Shown here piece by piece: positions 21,242 to 33,949 of a stretch of 64,000 bases of DNA; the first letter of the stretch is position 1, and each line of letters begins with the position of its first letter. The stretch is taken from the NCBI RefSeq assembly GCF_003369915.1, contig NC_046673.1, forward strand, positions 21,691,718 to 21,755,717. Reading direction: 5' to 3'. This stretch comes from Drosophila miranda (lineage: Eukaryota > Arthropoda > Insecta > Diptera > Drosophilidae). Below the pieces are notes generated by a model, which was not told the DNA's origin, did not search any database, and saw only the letters and a list, made by a program, of their open reading frames with translations. A program made the translations under genes and the position numbers.

Positions 21242-22935
21242 TCACAGCTTTTGAAGCTCTGTGCTGTCGCTCAGGTATCGGCTCTTCACGATTTTGGTGC
21301 GTCCGTCGTACTGGTCCTCGGGATCGAGGAGTCCCTCCTCATGCTTGTCCGTCGACGAGTGACCGCCAATGCCACCGTTTCCCTGCATAAGGATCCTCGA
21401 AATGAGCGAAGTGTTTGAACGCTTGAAGGCCAACCGCTTGCCACCGACTTCGGGCAGATCGTCGAGGCCCCGATGCAGCGACAGGTTGTCCAGCTCCGAC
21501 TCCGATGAGGAGCCATTGCGACGCGCCCGCTCGGCGGCCAGATGCGCCTCATACTCGGCCGTGCGCAGTGTCTTGGCCGTCGGCTTGCGGTACATCTTCA
21601 GCAGCAGCGAGGAGCACACAACGCTCACCGAACTGGCGGCCATTGCCACCGAGGCCATCCACGGCAGCAGGGTGAAACCATATGGGGCAAACAGTCCGCT
21701 GGCCAGCGGTATGCCCAACAGATTGTACATGCTGGCAAAGAAAAAGTTATATCGTATGCGACGCACTGTGCACCGCGAGAGATCCAGACAGGCGACCACA
21801 TCCAGCAGATCGTTGCGCATCAGGACAATGTCCGAGGCCTCGGCAGCAACATCTGTGCCCGCAGCTATCGTGATGCCCACATCGGCCTGCGCCAGTGCCG
21901 GGCTGTCGTTCACACCATCCCCGACCATGGCCACGCGTATGCCGTGCTGCTGGATCCTTTGGATTTTGGCCACCTTATGGGATGGCAGCACCTCCGCATA
22001 CACTGTCCGAATGCCAACCTGTGGAGGAAAAGGGTAAATGACTTAGGATTCCGGGAAACTCTAAATGGTAGGATCGTACTTCTCTTGCTATGCTCGCTGC
22101 CGTGTTCTTGTTGTCGCCCGTCAGCAGGACCACATCGATGCCCATACGCTTGAGCGTGTACACGGCCAAATGTGCCTCCGGCTTGACCATATCCGAGACG
22201 GCGAACATGCACACCAACTGCCCGTTCAGGGCGCACAGCACCGCCGTGTGCCCTTTGCGCTCCTCGTGCGTCATACAGTCGCAGATCTCCAGCGGCACTT
22301 CGATGGCATTCCGCTGCATCCACTCGCGATTGCCAATCAGCACTCGTATCTCCGGCCCGTCGATCAGCTTCTGCTGCTCCTCGCCGACAACGCCCTCAAG
22401 TGCCAGCAGCTGCTGTTGCGCCACATCCATGGACTTGCGCACATCCCGCTGTGGCATCAGATGCTCCACAGTGGCCCCATTCTCCACATTGATGGAGCTC
22501 TGTGGATGCTGCCGGTACAGATTCTCGTAGTTGATGATCCGCTCTGCATTGCAGGCCTGTCGCAGTGTCTGCTCGTAGTTGGAGACGCTCACGCGAATGC
22601 CGCATCCCGGCACTGCCTGGAAATGTGAACTCTTGCCGAAATTTCCGCCCTGCTGGGCGGCGGCAGCCGGTCCCACGTTGAGCACGTCCTTGGCAAAGAG
22701 CACAATGGCCGAGGCAATGGGATGTTCGCTGTTCTGTTCGGCAGCTCCCACAATGGTCAAGGCACGGGCCAGGCTGCACACTTGGGGCGGCACGAAGAGG
22801 GTGACCTTGCTGGTCATCGGTGTGCCATGGGTGATAGTTCCCGTCTTGTCGAACACGACGGTTTTCACCTGAAAAGAGCGGGAAATGATTTAGAAACCGT
22901 TCACGAGGGAATCCCCTAGAAAAGCGTACCTTGTG
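21242..22935 (-). pseudogene. ATP7: ATP7 copper-transporting P-type ATPase, last two exons only, unit 1
   Basis: C-terminal part of a P1B copper ATPase, duplicated without its front half. Exon 22,868-22,080 begins [13 protein letters not shown] (the phosphorylated Asp motif) and includes the nucleotide-binding domain with SEHPIA and GCGIRV, ending at GDNKNTA. Exon 22,018-21,242 has [27 protein letters not shown], the last two membrane helices and a long acidic tail ending STELQKL. The last codons (CACAAG) of the preceding exon and its GTACGC donor are present to about 22,930, where the sequence passes into nardilysin. Metal-binding domains, the CPC transport motif and a promoter are absent, so it cannot be a pump. 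The reading frames are open in this A-type copy. A whole ATP7 gene is expected at the far right end of the array. Confidence 0.93.
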
Positions 22936-22942
22936 TGGGGAG
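22929..22942. other. Duplication junction ATP7 / nardilysin (units 1-2)
   Basis: Left of this point the sequence is the end of an ATP7 exon plus intron; right of it, nardilysin exon 4 (matching 16,342 onward). The 14-bp word CCTTGTGTGGGGAG spans the join and recurs at the other three junctions (about 39,335, 45,928 and 62,732). All units therefore descend from one join. Confidence 0.9.
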
Positions 22943-25900
22943 AAGTACAAGGTTCAGTCGACTGCCCAGATCCTCGTACAGGCTTTCTTCCCAACTGAAT
23001 GTTGTGGACTTCCAATCCCCATTCTCACTGCCATCGGCCAATTGATCTTCTGAAACGGAAACAGAGCTCGGCGTCTGATGGGTCTCGAGGAAGACGTCGC
23101 TGCTGTAATTGGTTCTTTCCGAAGCCCAATCGTACGCCCATTCGGTGGGCGGATTTCCAATTACCTGAATCGAAAGTTTGCGACAATGTGCGGCATTCGT
23201 GTCTACCACGAAGCTAATCATCTCCTCTTTGGTGATATTGTGCAAGGCATCGGCCTATTGTTGATTCCGATCGAACAGAAAATCCCCATTGATAATCTCC
23301 TCCCAATGGCGATCCGATTCCATGGCCAGGCTGTCGTCAGGGGCGAGCTTCGCCTGAATGAGTTTCTCCTTGGAGCGCAAAAACTCATCGTCGCGCATTT
23401 TGTTGAGGATCTGTAGCATCGCGTGGTGGAATTGATCGATGCCCCGCTCCAAATTCTTGGCTCCCTTTTTCGTTTGATGCGACGAGGCAGTAATTGAGTA
23501 CCCAACAATGCCATAATAGAGCCGTACTCTGGCGTACACCTCGTAGCACAGTTTCTCCTGTGTGCACAGATATTCATGGATGGGGTCCTCAAGGATTTCC
23601 ATCATCAGATCGAGGATGCTCTGCACTCGGATCGTATTCGGTCCGATTTGATAGTAGTTCATGATCACCGTGTTGGCATCGCGATCGTTGAGGGCATTAC
23701 AGAGAGTGCAGTGGCTACCTTGTGGCAATTCCTTCACACTGTCCTCCAGCAATTGGGGCTCTGAAATGGCCCGACATTGGAGGCGACTGATCACCGTATT
23801 TAACAAACTGCAGGCGGACAGCTCCGTGTAGTTGCCCTCAATGAGGGCCTGAATGTACAGCTCCTGAGGGAACCGTTGAGCAAAGGCCTTGAATTCCTCC
23901 AAAGTGATGCCATTGATGCTCTTGTACTTGTCGATGGTCAGCCAATGAGACTCCTCAATCACACATGCGCGAATGTCCCTAAAAAATCAAATGGATATAC
24001 CGGTTCCAGATCTAGAGTAAGAAACAGTTCCTCTCACCTGCAAAGCAGCGGCGACTTGATCAACTCATAAAAATAGAGCTCCCGGAGATTGTCGCGATAG
24101 TTATTTAGGATGGACTCCTCGAGACTGTCGGCCACACTCACAATCGCCTGGGCAATGGCCTCCACCACCAGATGGAGCTTCTCGTTGTAGCCCCGCACCT
24201 TGAGCACAAGACCCTTTTCCCGACAGTGAAGCCATAGCTTATGCCCGCAGTGGCAGCCGCATAGAGCTGCTCGAGTACATGGACCTCCACTAACTCGACG
24301 TACAAAGAGCACATGGCACCTCTGAGGGGGATGGATCGGATCGGATCGGATAGGATAGGATTGAGGTGGTTCAAGCAATGCTGAGGGTCGCTGGACTGTT
24401 AGCTTACTTCCTGGCACTCTGACGCTGAAGTGGCGAAATGAAATAGAACGACATACTGGCCTTGGGCTCCCCGAATTTGTCGTCCAGACGATACCACAGC
24501 TCGCAGATGTTTGTCTTCATCAGCTTCTTGGGGCACGGCGGTAGGTCCGGTTTACCCAGTTCCAGCCAAAATATCCTAAAATCCTCGGCCACAAAGGCAT
24601 TGGGTTCTGGCAGGCACAGCTCCTCGATGGGATTGAATTCGTGCCACAATTTCTTCCATTGGTCGGGCATGGGGCTGGGGCTGTCGCCCACGTACGTATC
24701 CCCCGAGGTAATCACCATATTGAAGTCCATTTTGTTCAGAAATCCAATCATTTCGGACATGTGCTGGTCGCTGTATTCGTAGTAGAGGCCCCTGGCGGTG
24801 AGCACATCCTTACCCGGATAATATTTGCTAGATAGCACCAGATCCTGTACGTTGTAGAGGGCCGTACGATGGGTCTGGAAACGGAATCTGGCCTCCTCAA
24901 TCAACTGCTGTTTGTCATACAAAGGCCGCAGTACCGCCGAGTCCGAGGCAGCGATGAGCTTTATATAGGCAAAGGTCGCGGCCAGCACCCCATCGATGTG
25001 CTTGTAGCCTTCGTCGGTGAGGTGGATGGACAGCTTGAACAGCGAATAGATGGAGTTGAGATTGAAGCCATTATCATCGACGCCAGCCAGCAGAGAGACC
25101 GACCAACGGCGATGCCGCAGGTAGACACAGAGACTGCCAGGACCCTCCTGGCTGAGCAAATAGGCCAGGAACGCCTCCGGCTTGCTGCGGTAATACTGCC
25201 GGACACTGGGCAGCAGCCATGTCAGGTCCAGCCGACATCCGCCATCCGAGGAAGTCACATAGAACACATTCTCGTGAAACTCCGGACGGAAGGCGGTGCG
25301 ATAATCGAGCCGTGTGAGATTTACCGACTCCATGCCGTTGCTTGGTATCACACCAAAGTGGCGGCAGATCATCTTCTCCAGCTCCTTGAGGGAGAGGCTT
25401 GCCTGCAGGCATACGTGCATGTGATTGGCCGCATAATTGTCGCGTCGCAGCTGTTGGATCATCGCGGCGAGGGCATCCTCGGGATCCTTCTCCTTGAGCT
25501 CGGCCAAATTGTCCCAGTCGTACAGCTCATGCGGATAGTTGTCGGCGGCCAGGCTGGCCAGCAGCAGATTCCGCTGCGCCTGGTAGTCCTCGACCTCTTG
25601 CCGAAGATCCGCTATGATCGGCAGCCTCTCGCGCTCTAGGACATCCTGTTTGATCAGCAGGGCCGTCAGGTGCAACAGAGTCGAGGTTAGGTGCAGCTCG
25701 GGCACTTCAAAGTAGAACATCGTCTCCTCGCAATCGGCTCTGACGTTGCTGAAGCCCCCACATTGTTTCACATGCGACGTGAAGATGCCGTCCATGTGGA
25801 GCAGATGCTCCAAAACGTGCGTCAGGCCGCGAAAATTCTGCGGATCTTTGAACGAACCGCAGTCGACCGTCAGGGCAAGGGCGGCCGTTTTGTAGCCAAC

Positions 25901-26134
25901 AGAGTCCCCAGTGCTCACTGGATCGGGGTCCGAAACGATCAAGGCTTTTAGGCCATTCTGGAGCAAAATGGACCTGCAATCATGGCTCAATCAGGAATGC
26001 ACAAGGTTCTGTACCTCTACCCACCTCATGTGTTTCCACTTACTTGTACGATTTTTTGTCGTTTTCCGATTGATCTGGAACGTCCGTCTCTAGATTCTCA
26101 GGGCTGAATACCGGCTCCATTGCCACTTGTAAAT
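22936..26134 (-). pseudogene. Nardilysin-like gene, unit 2: C-terminally truncated, start interrupted by gypsy element
   Basis: Matches unit 1 closely. The last 42 codons are replaced by the junction, so unspliced reading ends in TQGTLF. Other damage: a CAG to TAG stop in exon 4 near 23,257 (shared with unit 4), and one C missing from a run of four near 24,222 in exon 3. Exon 1 is split by a retroelement inserted between 26,134 and its displaced start codon (35,985-35,983). The next in-frame ATG (codon 16) lies just after the retroelement's LTR on the same strand. HVLEH in exon 2 is kept. It is a pseudogene by sequence; transcription from the LTR is possible. Confidence 0.88.
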
Positions 26135-27722
26135 TGTTATGATCCGCCTCTTTGCCACCCTGGCCTATCGTTCCCAGCTAGCTCACGGGGAAGTCAGTGG
26201 TGTTTCCGACCCGATAAGCCAGGGGACGGATTGAACAAAACAAAAACAAAAAAAAACATACAAAAAAACAAATCTAATTTATAGGACAGACTTGTCCTCG
26301 TTGGCACTTTCGTCAGCGGGGATAGTTGGTTTCGTTATCCCTAGCAGGGTCCCACCCTTCCATGAGCGCCACCTTTTGAATTCGCTCCCTTTTCATATTC
26401 AGGGTCCCGCTCTTCTTCTCGCTCTCGTCCCACCCAACTACCGTTTTCTATTCACTCATGACTCTTTTCAAATTTTCCATTTTATATCCATTATATTTTC
26501 TTATTTATCTTGAACATTATTAATTAATAATCTAGGTTTATATAAAGGAAACAAATACTAACACAAAAATACTAACTATACTACTACTACTATACTACTA
26601 ATACTGGCCTATCGTTCCCAGCTAGCTCACGGTGAAGTCAGGGGTGTTTCCGACCCGATAAGCCAGGGGACGGATTGAACAAAACAAAAACAACAAAAAC
26701 ATACAAAAAAATACAAATTTAATTTATAGGACAGACTTGTCCTCGTTGGCACTTTCGTCAGTGGGGATAGTTGGTTTCGTTATCCCTAGCAGGGTCCCAC
26801 CCTTCCATGAGCGCCACCTTTTGAATTCGCTCCCTTTTCATATTCAGGGTCCCGCTCTTCTTCTCGCTCTCGTCCCACCCAACTACCGTTTTCTATTCAC
26901 TCATGACTCTTTTCAAATTTTCCATTTTATATCCATTATATTTTCTTATTTATCTTGAACATTATTAATTAATAATCTAGGTTTATATAAAGGAAACAAA
27001 TACTAACACAAAAATACTAACAAAAAAAATAAACCCTATTTCGGCCGAATTGGCAGCCCCCTTTGATAGAGGTTGTTGCTTCCTGATGCTTGCTGATGTT
27101 TACGTTTGATCGTGGTGTTTTTTTATATGATCGTGATATATTGTTTAATTGTGGGTCGGACGGGTGTAGATGTGTGAAATGTGGTGATGTTATGTGATGT
27201 GTTATGAATGAGAGTATGTATACATGCGTGGGTTGTGTGTGATGTGGGTGGATGAAGGTGTGTGATATTGATTCGTGTGGGTGTATTTCTGCTTTGAAGT
27301 CCGGATTCTTTCCCCGGGGGGGCTGGTGTGTGGGGACAGAAACGTGTCTCCAGTCGGTGCTCCGCTGACGGTTCCTTGGTGCCGGTGCTCCGCTGACGGT
27401 TCTCGCACCAGTTTTCCGGCCTGGCCAGTACCGGGCTGCTGCTGCCGATGTCCGCCGCTTCCGCTGATGTTGATGCCTGCCGCTGATGTCTTGGTGGGAT
27501 CGTCGTCTCCACGATCACCAATTTTGTTTCCTTTTTTCTTTCAGGGCACGTGCGGCCTCCACTATTCTCCACCGGAAACTCTCTCTTTTTTTTCTTCCTC
27601 GCCCCGTTTCCTTTTCTCCCACGCAACTCTGCCACTGCTTCCCAGGATCCACTATAGATGCCGCTGTCTCTTTCTTCTCCAGCCCTGATACCTATCGGCT
27701 CTCTCCAAAACCGCCCATAACA
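26135..27722 (-). repeat. 3' LTR of gypsy copy 1
   Basis: Begins TGTTATGATCC on the plus strand and ends CATAACA. It contains two tandem ~444-bp internal units starting at 26,160 and 26,604. Confidence 0.92.
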
Positions 27723-27864
27723 CCACACTACCGTTTCCAGGATTACTCCGCCGAAACGGGAGTGCCAAGCTGGCGGGCTTTTTCAATTAAGGGGCCCCAA
27801 ACGTAGGCCATCGCCCACACCCTGAGATTGAGAGTCTCTGGCTCCATCGACTGAGATGCCTGGG

Positions 27865-30800
27865 CTACTGCTTCAGATCCTTTGCGTGAAACACCCCAAT
27901 ACGTGAGCCTTGCAACGTCTCCAGCTCGTACAGACTGTTGCCCATACTCCGGATCACTCGGCACTTGACGTATTTTGGGCTGAACTTCGCGTTGATGTTG
28001 TTTTTAAATTTGCTCAACACGAAATTCCGCTTATATATCTCCTGACCCGGTAAGTACCTAATTTCTCGAGCTTTTCGATTATACCTGTTCTTCGCTCTGT
28101 TGTAGGCTTCATGAGAGTTTCCTCGGACCTCATCTCGGACTATCTCCATCTTGTCACTCCTCGCCAAGGGTGACATTTGTGCATCATTTAGGGCGCCCAG
28201 TCTGCGTGCCAATTTATAATCTCGGCCGCTAGTAAACATGTGCTGCCCAAACAACACAAAGTATGGCGACGTCCCGATACCCGTGTGTATAGCGCTCCTA
28301 GCCACACACTGGATCTCCGTCAGCTTCTCGTCCCAGCGCGTGTGATCCTCACTAGCGTATGTCCTTATTGCTGCCAGTACAGTCTGGTTCACTCGTTCGG
28401 CCGCGTTCGCCTGCGGTGCATAGTTCCCCGACTTCAGGTGCGTTATGCTTCTCCTATCCAGGAATTGAGAGAATTCAGCTGACACAAATTGCTTTCCATT
28501 ATCGGTATGCACTATTTCAGGCACGCCAAACTGCGCGAAGACCTCGGCGTGCAAGAATCGGATCACGGCCGAAGACGTCGCCTTAGGCAAAGCCTTCAAC
28601 CAGACATATCTGGACATGTGATCGAGGACTATTAGTATGACCACATTGCCACTTCGAGTCCTCGGATATGGACCCAGGAAATCCAGGTACAGTTTTTGAA
28701 TCGGCCTCTCGGTTCTGGTTTCGGCCCCCATGAGTTGAATGTTTTGTTTCTTTGCAGGTGTTACAATCAGCCACATATGCCTTCACCTGCACGGTCATCC
28801 GGGGCCAATAATAGAACTGTCGCAGCCGTCCCAGTGTCCTCGCGATTCCTCCATGCATTGCCACATCGCTGTCGTGAGCCTGTTGGATCAGTGTGCTCGT
28901 CAGGGCTTCCGGGATCCATAGCTTCCACGAAAACTCCTCTAATTCCGGCCGGCCAAATTGTGTGCGCTTAAACAGCAGTCCTTCCTCCACCTTCAGGTCT
29001 GGGAATTCATCCTCATCGCTCTGGACCGACTCAATTTTTCTTCGGTATTCTTCATCCTCGAAGGCTGTGGTGTCGAACTCCAGGAAGTCGATAGCGTCCA
29101 CGTCAAAGGGACGTGACAGCATATCGGCGACGATATTTTCCTTTCCTTTGCGGTGCTCGATTTCGAAGTCATAAGCCTGGAGAGCCAACGACCACCTGGC
29201 TAGCCTCCCATCCAGTGCTTTGAATCGCATGAGCCACTGCAAACTCGCGTGATCTGTTATCACCGTGAATGGCATCAGTTCTACGTATGCACGGAACTTC
29301 TCTATGGCTCTTACCGCCGCCAGACACTCCTTCTCTGGCACGCTATAGTTGAGCTGTGCACCTCTTAGCTTCGCCGAAAAGAATGCGATCGGGTGCTCTG
29401 CTCCTTCATCATCCCTCTGGAAGAGAACTGCTCCAATCCCCACGTGGCTCGCATCACACTGGATGAAGAAGTGCTTCTTAAAGTCTGGGTGATGTAGCAC
29501 GAGGGCACTGGTAAGTGCTTTTTTGAGCTCCTCGAACGATTTTCCTGCCTCCTCCGTCAGCTTAAATTGCCCTTTTCCTTTCAGACAGTCTGTCAGAGGA
29601 GCCGAGAGTGCCGAGAAATTTCGGATAAACCGCCGAAACCAGCCAGCTGTCCCCAAAAATCTCCGGATTTGTCTCACGTTCCTTGGCATTGGTATTTGGG
29701 TTATCGCCTGTACTTTCTCCGGATCTGTCCTAAGTGCGCCGTCGCCTACGATGTACCCTAAATACTTTAAATATTTATAGCCGAATTTCGATTTTTTTCT
29801 TCCAATTGTCAGGTTTGCCTCCTTGAGACACTTGGCCACTTCCTCTAACAGGTGTATATGCTCCTCAAACGTCCGGGAAATAACTAGTAGATCGTCTAAG
29901 TATACAAAGACATGGCTTCGGAGTCGTTGTGGAATTACTCGATCCATCAACCGACACAGCCGTTGGGCTGCATTGCACAACCCGAAGGGCATCGATTTAA
30001 ATTGATAGAGTGGTCTGCCCGGCACCGTGAATGCTGTGTACGTCCGACTTTCAGGCTCCAGCTCTATCTGCCAAAATGCGTGCTTTAAATCGATGCTGCT
30101 GATGTACACCGTATCCTCTACGCGGCTCAGAATTGACTCGATGCTCTGCAGCGGGTAAGCATCCTTCACGGTTAATTTGTTTAGTTTCCGCGCATCCAGA
30201 CACAATCGGTTTTTTCCCGGCTTACGTACCAGCGTCACGCGGTTGCTCCACGGGCTCTCGCTGGTTTCGATGACTCCGAGGCGCAACATTTCGCCCACCT
30301 CGGCAAACAACAGCTCTTGCACCGCGGGAGACACCGGGTAGAATCGCTCCTTTACGGGTACGGATCCCTCGATTAATTGAATTTCGTGCCTTTCGAGCGT
30401 CGTTCTTCCCAAACCATGTGTGTCGAATGCCCTGAAGTTGTTCTTCACCTGGTCCAGACGTGTCTGCTGCGTGTGCGTCAATTCGTGCGGTTCCGTTGGT
30501 CTACTCCTAGTCAGCACCTCAGCATCAATTTCGGCTAATTCCTTGTGTCGTTCTAGGCCTACTATATGCGGAGCCAGACCAAACTTCCGCCAGAAATCGA
30601 CCCCTAGGTACAGCGGTTGTTTCAGCGAGGGACACAGGAACAACTCCATAGTCTGCTTCTAGCCTCCATACGTCATTACTGTCGACACATGTCCCAGTAT
30701 TTTATGAGGAGTGCCGCCCGCTATTTGTACTGAGAATTTCTTTATGTCTTGAAGTTTCAGCTCCAATTCTCCTATCAGTTCCAGGCCACCTTTCCCCAGA

Positions 30801-31009
30801 AGGCTCACCGATGCCCCTGTATCCAGTAGTCCCATCAGCGTCCTCGGGCCCAACTTCACTCGTGCGAATGGCCTGTCATCCTGACGAATTGCCGAGTGGA
30901 CTGCAGCACACACCTGAAGCCGCCTTCTCTTTCGCCCCTGAAACCTGTCCCGAGCCCGCTGTGCTCTGACTGCTCCCGTTCGGATACTCTCATCGAGTTC
31001 GTCCCCCAT
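27865..31009 (-). mobile_element. pol region of gypsy copy 1
   Basis: Protease, reverse transcriptase, RNase H and integrase of Ty3/gypsy type in this order on the minus strand. Seen signatures are DTGA (protease), FVYLDDLL (reverse transcriptase), a zinc-binding integrase N-terminus and an integrase core. Fossil element; large parts are open. Confidence 0.93.
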
Positions 31010-31153
31010 TATACGATTCCTGGCCTGTTCGTACTGCCGCTGTCTTTCCTTTATCGGGTAATACCGCTTGGTTAACCTTATATATGGTAGTGTAAATATT
31101 CTTATTGCTACTTCTTTCCTTAGGGGTATCTAATTTAACGTTGGAGGGCCTAT

Positions 31154-32364
31154 CTATTGGCTGCTTCGCGGCGACGTGGAACTCGACTCCTCCAATTGCG
31201 TCGTGCTCCTTTTTGCGTTTCCCGGCCGACATTTAGGACATTTAGGGAGGATGACCCCGGCCAGCCCGCACTTGTAGCAGAACAGGTTACGTACGGCCGA
31301 CTCACACTCAAAATAGGTGTGACCCGGCTGAGCGCAATTCCAGCACTTCAGCTGGGTGCGGTCGCCTCCGGATTCCCTCGTCCTATGGACAGCATCCAAT
31401 GCCTCGGTCTGTTCCTCCGGGTCGTGAGTGTTCGCATCCAATTCATGTACTTTGTGATCTTCCCTGCGCCTACTACCCCCATGGTCTGGACCGCTCCTTG
31501 TCCATCGCGTCGCCAGCAGTTTCTCGGCGTCCGCACACTCTTCTCGCAGCTTCTGGAGATTTGGTATCTGCATTGGATAAATCACCCTTGAAATTGCATT
31601 CCTAATATTGATCTTTATGATCTTTATTAGATCATAATCCGAGAACGGATTCAGCAATCTCGACCTCAACACCAACATCTCCTGGATGTACTGGTCCGCC
31701 GACTCCCCGCGGCGTTGTCGGCGTTCCCTGAGCACTTGCTCTCGCTCGAACTCTGTCCGACGAACTTGAAACTGCTGCTGGAGACCATATCTCAGATTCG
31801 GCCAGTCCGGCATTCCTACCGTCCGCACATGCATCCAGTACCAATCCCTTGCGTGGCCACTGACCAATGTGTGAAAGGCTTTCAACACCTCCGCCCACGG
31901 TACCTGGTACGACGTCTGTAGATGCTCCACCCGGAATATGAATTCCGCCACGGGCATCCCCTTTGGATCGCCGTCGAAGCTAAGTCCCCATCTTCGTATC
32001 TGCACTTGCTCCTGCCTAGCCTCTCCGAAACTCGGTCGATTCCTGTTAGGGTTTGCTCCTGCGCCCATCCCGTTGAACAGCCACTCCTCCACGGGTCTCT
32101 GATCGGCTTGGGTCCTCTGATCGGCCTCCAATGTTCGGTTGTCCACGAACAAGTGCGTTGGATGTGCTTGCTGGTTCGCGGGTGCTTCCTGTTGACCTCC
32201 GCATGTACGTTTTCCGCCACTTGCGACGGCCCTTCCGGCCTACTGCCGGCTTTACCGTCCTGGGACCGAGTCGTCGGCATGTTGTACGGCTGGTACCTGC
32301 GCTGTGCCTCTGGGCTACGCCTTGTCTTTCCCGACCCTTTAAAAATCTCCGGGTCACTCATCAA
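31154..32364 (-). mobile_element. gag region of gypsy copy 1
   Basis: Capsid-like helical region followed by zinc knuckles beginning CWNCAQPGH and CYKCG. The highly charged C-terminus ends at the protease region. Confidence 0.88.
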
Positions 32365-33443
32365 CCAATTTTCCTAACGTACTCCTTTGCTTCGTCTATT
32401 CCCTATTTACTTAACTATCTTGGTGATAAATAAATTGGATTGTTTATTATCTGTTTATTATTATTAGTTCCAGGCTAATTAATCCTCAATACCTTCAATC
32501 GTAACGAGAAAACAAATAAATAAATAGTGCAATAAATAAATAAGCGAATAATTAATTCAATGTTTAGATAACCAAATAAATAAATTTAAATACATAAATC
32601 GGTTAATTTAAATCAATAAATTGATAAATCTAAATATCCAAACTGATTCAATCAAATAAATAAACACCTACATCTACAATTAATCGCCTAATTAAATGCA
32701 ACACTAAATAACTAAATACTTCCTCTCCCAAACAAAAACTCTTTTTCCGATGACTTGCCTAATGCCTACTTCTAAAATTGCTTCCAAACAATGCTAGCGA
32801 GGATCGTCAGTCCTAAAAAAAAAAATGATTTCCCTTTGGGTTTTCTTGCTTCGGCTTTCCAATAGTCTGCTAAATCACTAACAAAAAAAAACATATAATT
32901 CCCAAACTGCTTCAGACAAAAATTCACCTTTAATTTGTTTGGTGGGACGAGAGACAACTGCATTAATTGTTTTGCAGGTGAGCGGACCCCCTTCTTTTCC
33001 CCTTGCTATTTACCTTCGCTTACTTTTTCTGAGTGCCAACTCCCTTTGCTGTTTCCTCCCTCAGATCGCCGTGGATCCCCCAGAATCGGACAACGACGTT
33101 AATGCCTCTGGACATAACCCGGACCACGACTCGACAGATCCTCCGGCACCTCTTCCTCTTTTCAGATCCAGACAGCGAGCTCCACGAGTCGGGCAACGAG
33201 GCTACTACCACCTGGTAATACCTGGACCACAACTCGGGACACACACTTCCTTCCCTTCTACCTCCGATACATAACTACCATGTCCATTTTCCTCTCTTCT
33301 ACTCCTCTCAGCGGCTACGACGGCTAGGATTTATTCCCGGCTCGCGGACCGGCTGAGTTTCGTTCTACCAGGGTTCCATTTTACACCGGGTCTTTAAGAC
33401 TCGCGTTTAAAATCGATCCCTTCTATTACCATTGGGCGCCATT
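32365..33443 (-). other. Leader region of gypsy copy 1
   Basis: Untranslated AT-rich sequence between 5' LTR and gag with many TAAATAAA words. The primer-binding site lies next to the LTR. No coding signal. Confidence 0.7.
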
Positions 33444-33466
33444 TGTTATGATCCGCCTCTTTGCCA

Positions 33467-33949
33467 CCCTGGCCCATGATGCAATTATACAAGGTGGTCT
33501 CGTCGGGAGCCGAAGTTCGTTCGTGCTGTCCCTTATCGTCAGTGCATGCTTGCTTGTTGATGAAGGTTGTTTACGGACGAATTGTTTGATATATTCTTAG
33601 CCCTTATGTCCCGACAACAACAAAATTATAAAAGCATATAAAAAAAATACCACAGAATTAGAAATAATCTTTATATATTATGTAAAAGAACATTTTAATA
33701 TAACTAAAAATGTTGAAGAAAAATTATTAATGGCTGCATAAAATTTAAATATTAATATATCAGTAAAATCATTTTATTTTAAAATTTTAAAACCCACGGG
33801 CCTGTTAAGGGTTAATCAACATCAACATATACCGTCTCACTCACACTCACTATACTATGTGCCCTTCACTCGCACTTATTGCTAGCATACGTTAATGGAC
33901 TAACTATTGCCGACGAGACCACCTTGTATAATTGCATCATGCCCTGGCC
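33467..33949. mobile_element. Non-autonomous P-element derivative nested in the 5' LTR (copy 1)
   Basis: Element 33,475-33,941 (467 bp) with perfect 32-bp terminal inverted repeats beginning CATGATGCAATT. It is flanked by an 8-bp duplication CCCTGGCC (33,467-33,474 and 33,942-33,949); read on the other strand this is GGCCAGGG, close to the known P target GGCCAGAC. The left end (GGTGGTCTCGTCGG, then GCTTGCTTGTTGA and ACGGACGAATT) and right end (TTAAGGGTTAATC, CACTCGCACTTATTGC, GCATACGTTAA) match canonical P-element ends as I remember them. The centre is AT-rich with no transposase sequence, so it is a short MITE-like derivative that needs transposase in trans. Confidence 0.93.

Noticed and set aside
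22396-22950. 184-codon minus-strand frame overlapping the ATP7 exon, as an independent gene
   Set aside because: It is an alternative frame of ATP7. I kept it only as a possible tail of a spliced chimeric transcript.
26292-26513. 73-codon frame repeated in every LTR unit
   Set aside because: It sits in LTR repeats and has no family similarity. Its recurrence is due to the tandem repeat.
31154-33443. Envelope gene in the gypsy element
   Set aside because: Between gag and the 5' LTR there is only AT-rich leader, and no frame follows integrase before the 3' LTR.
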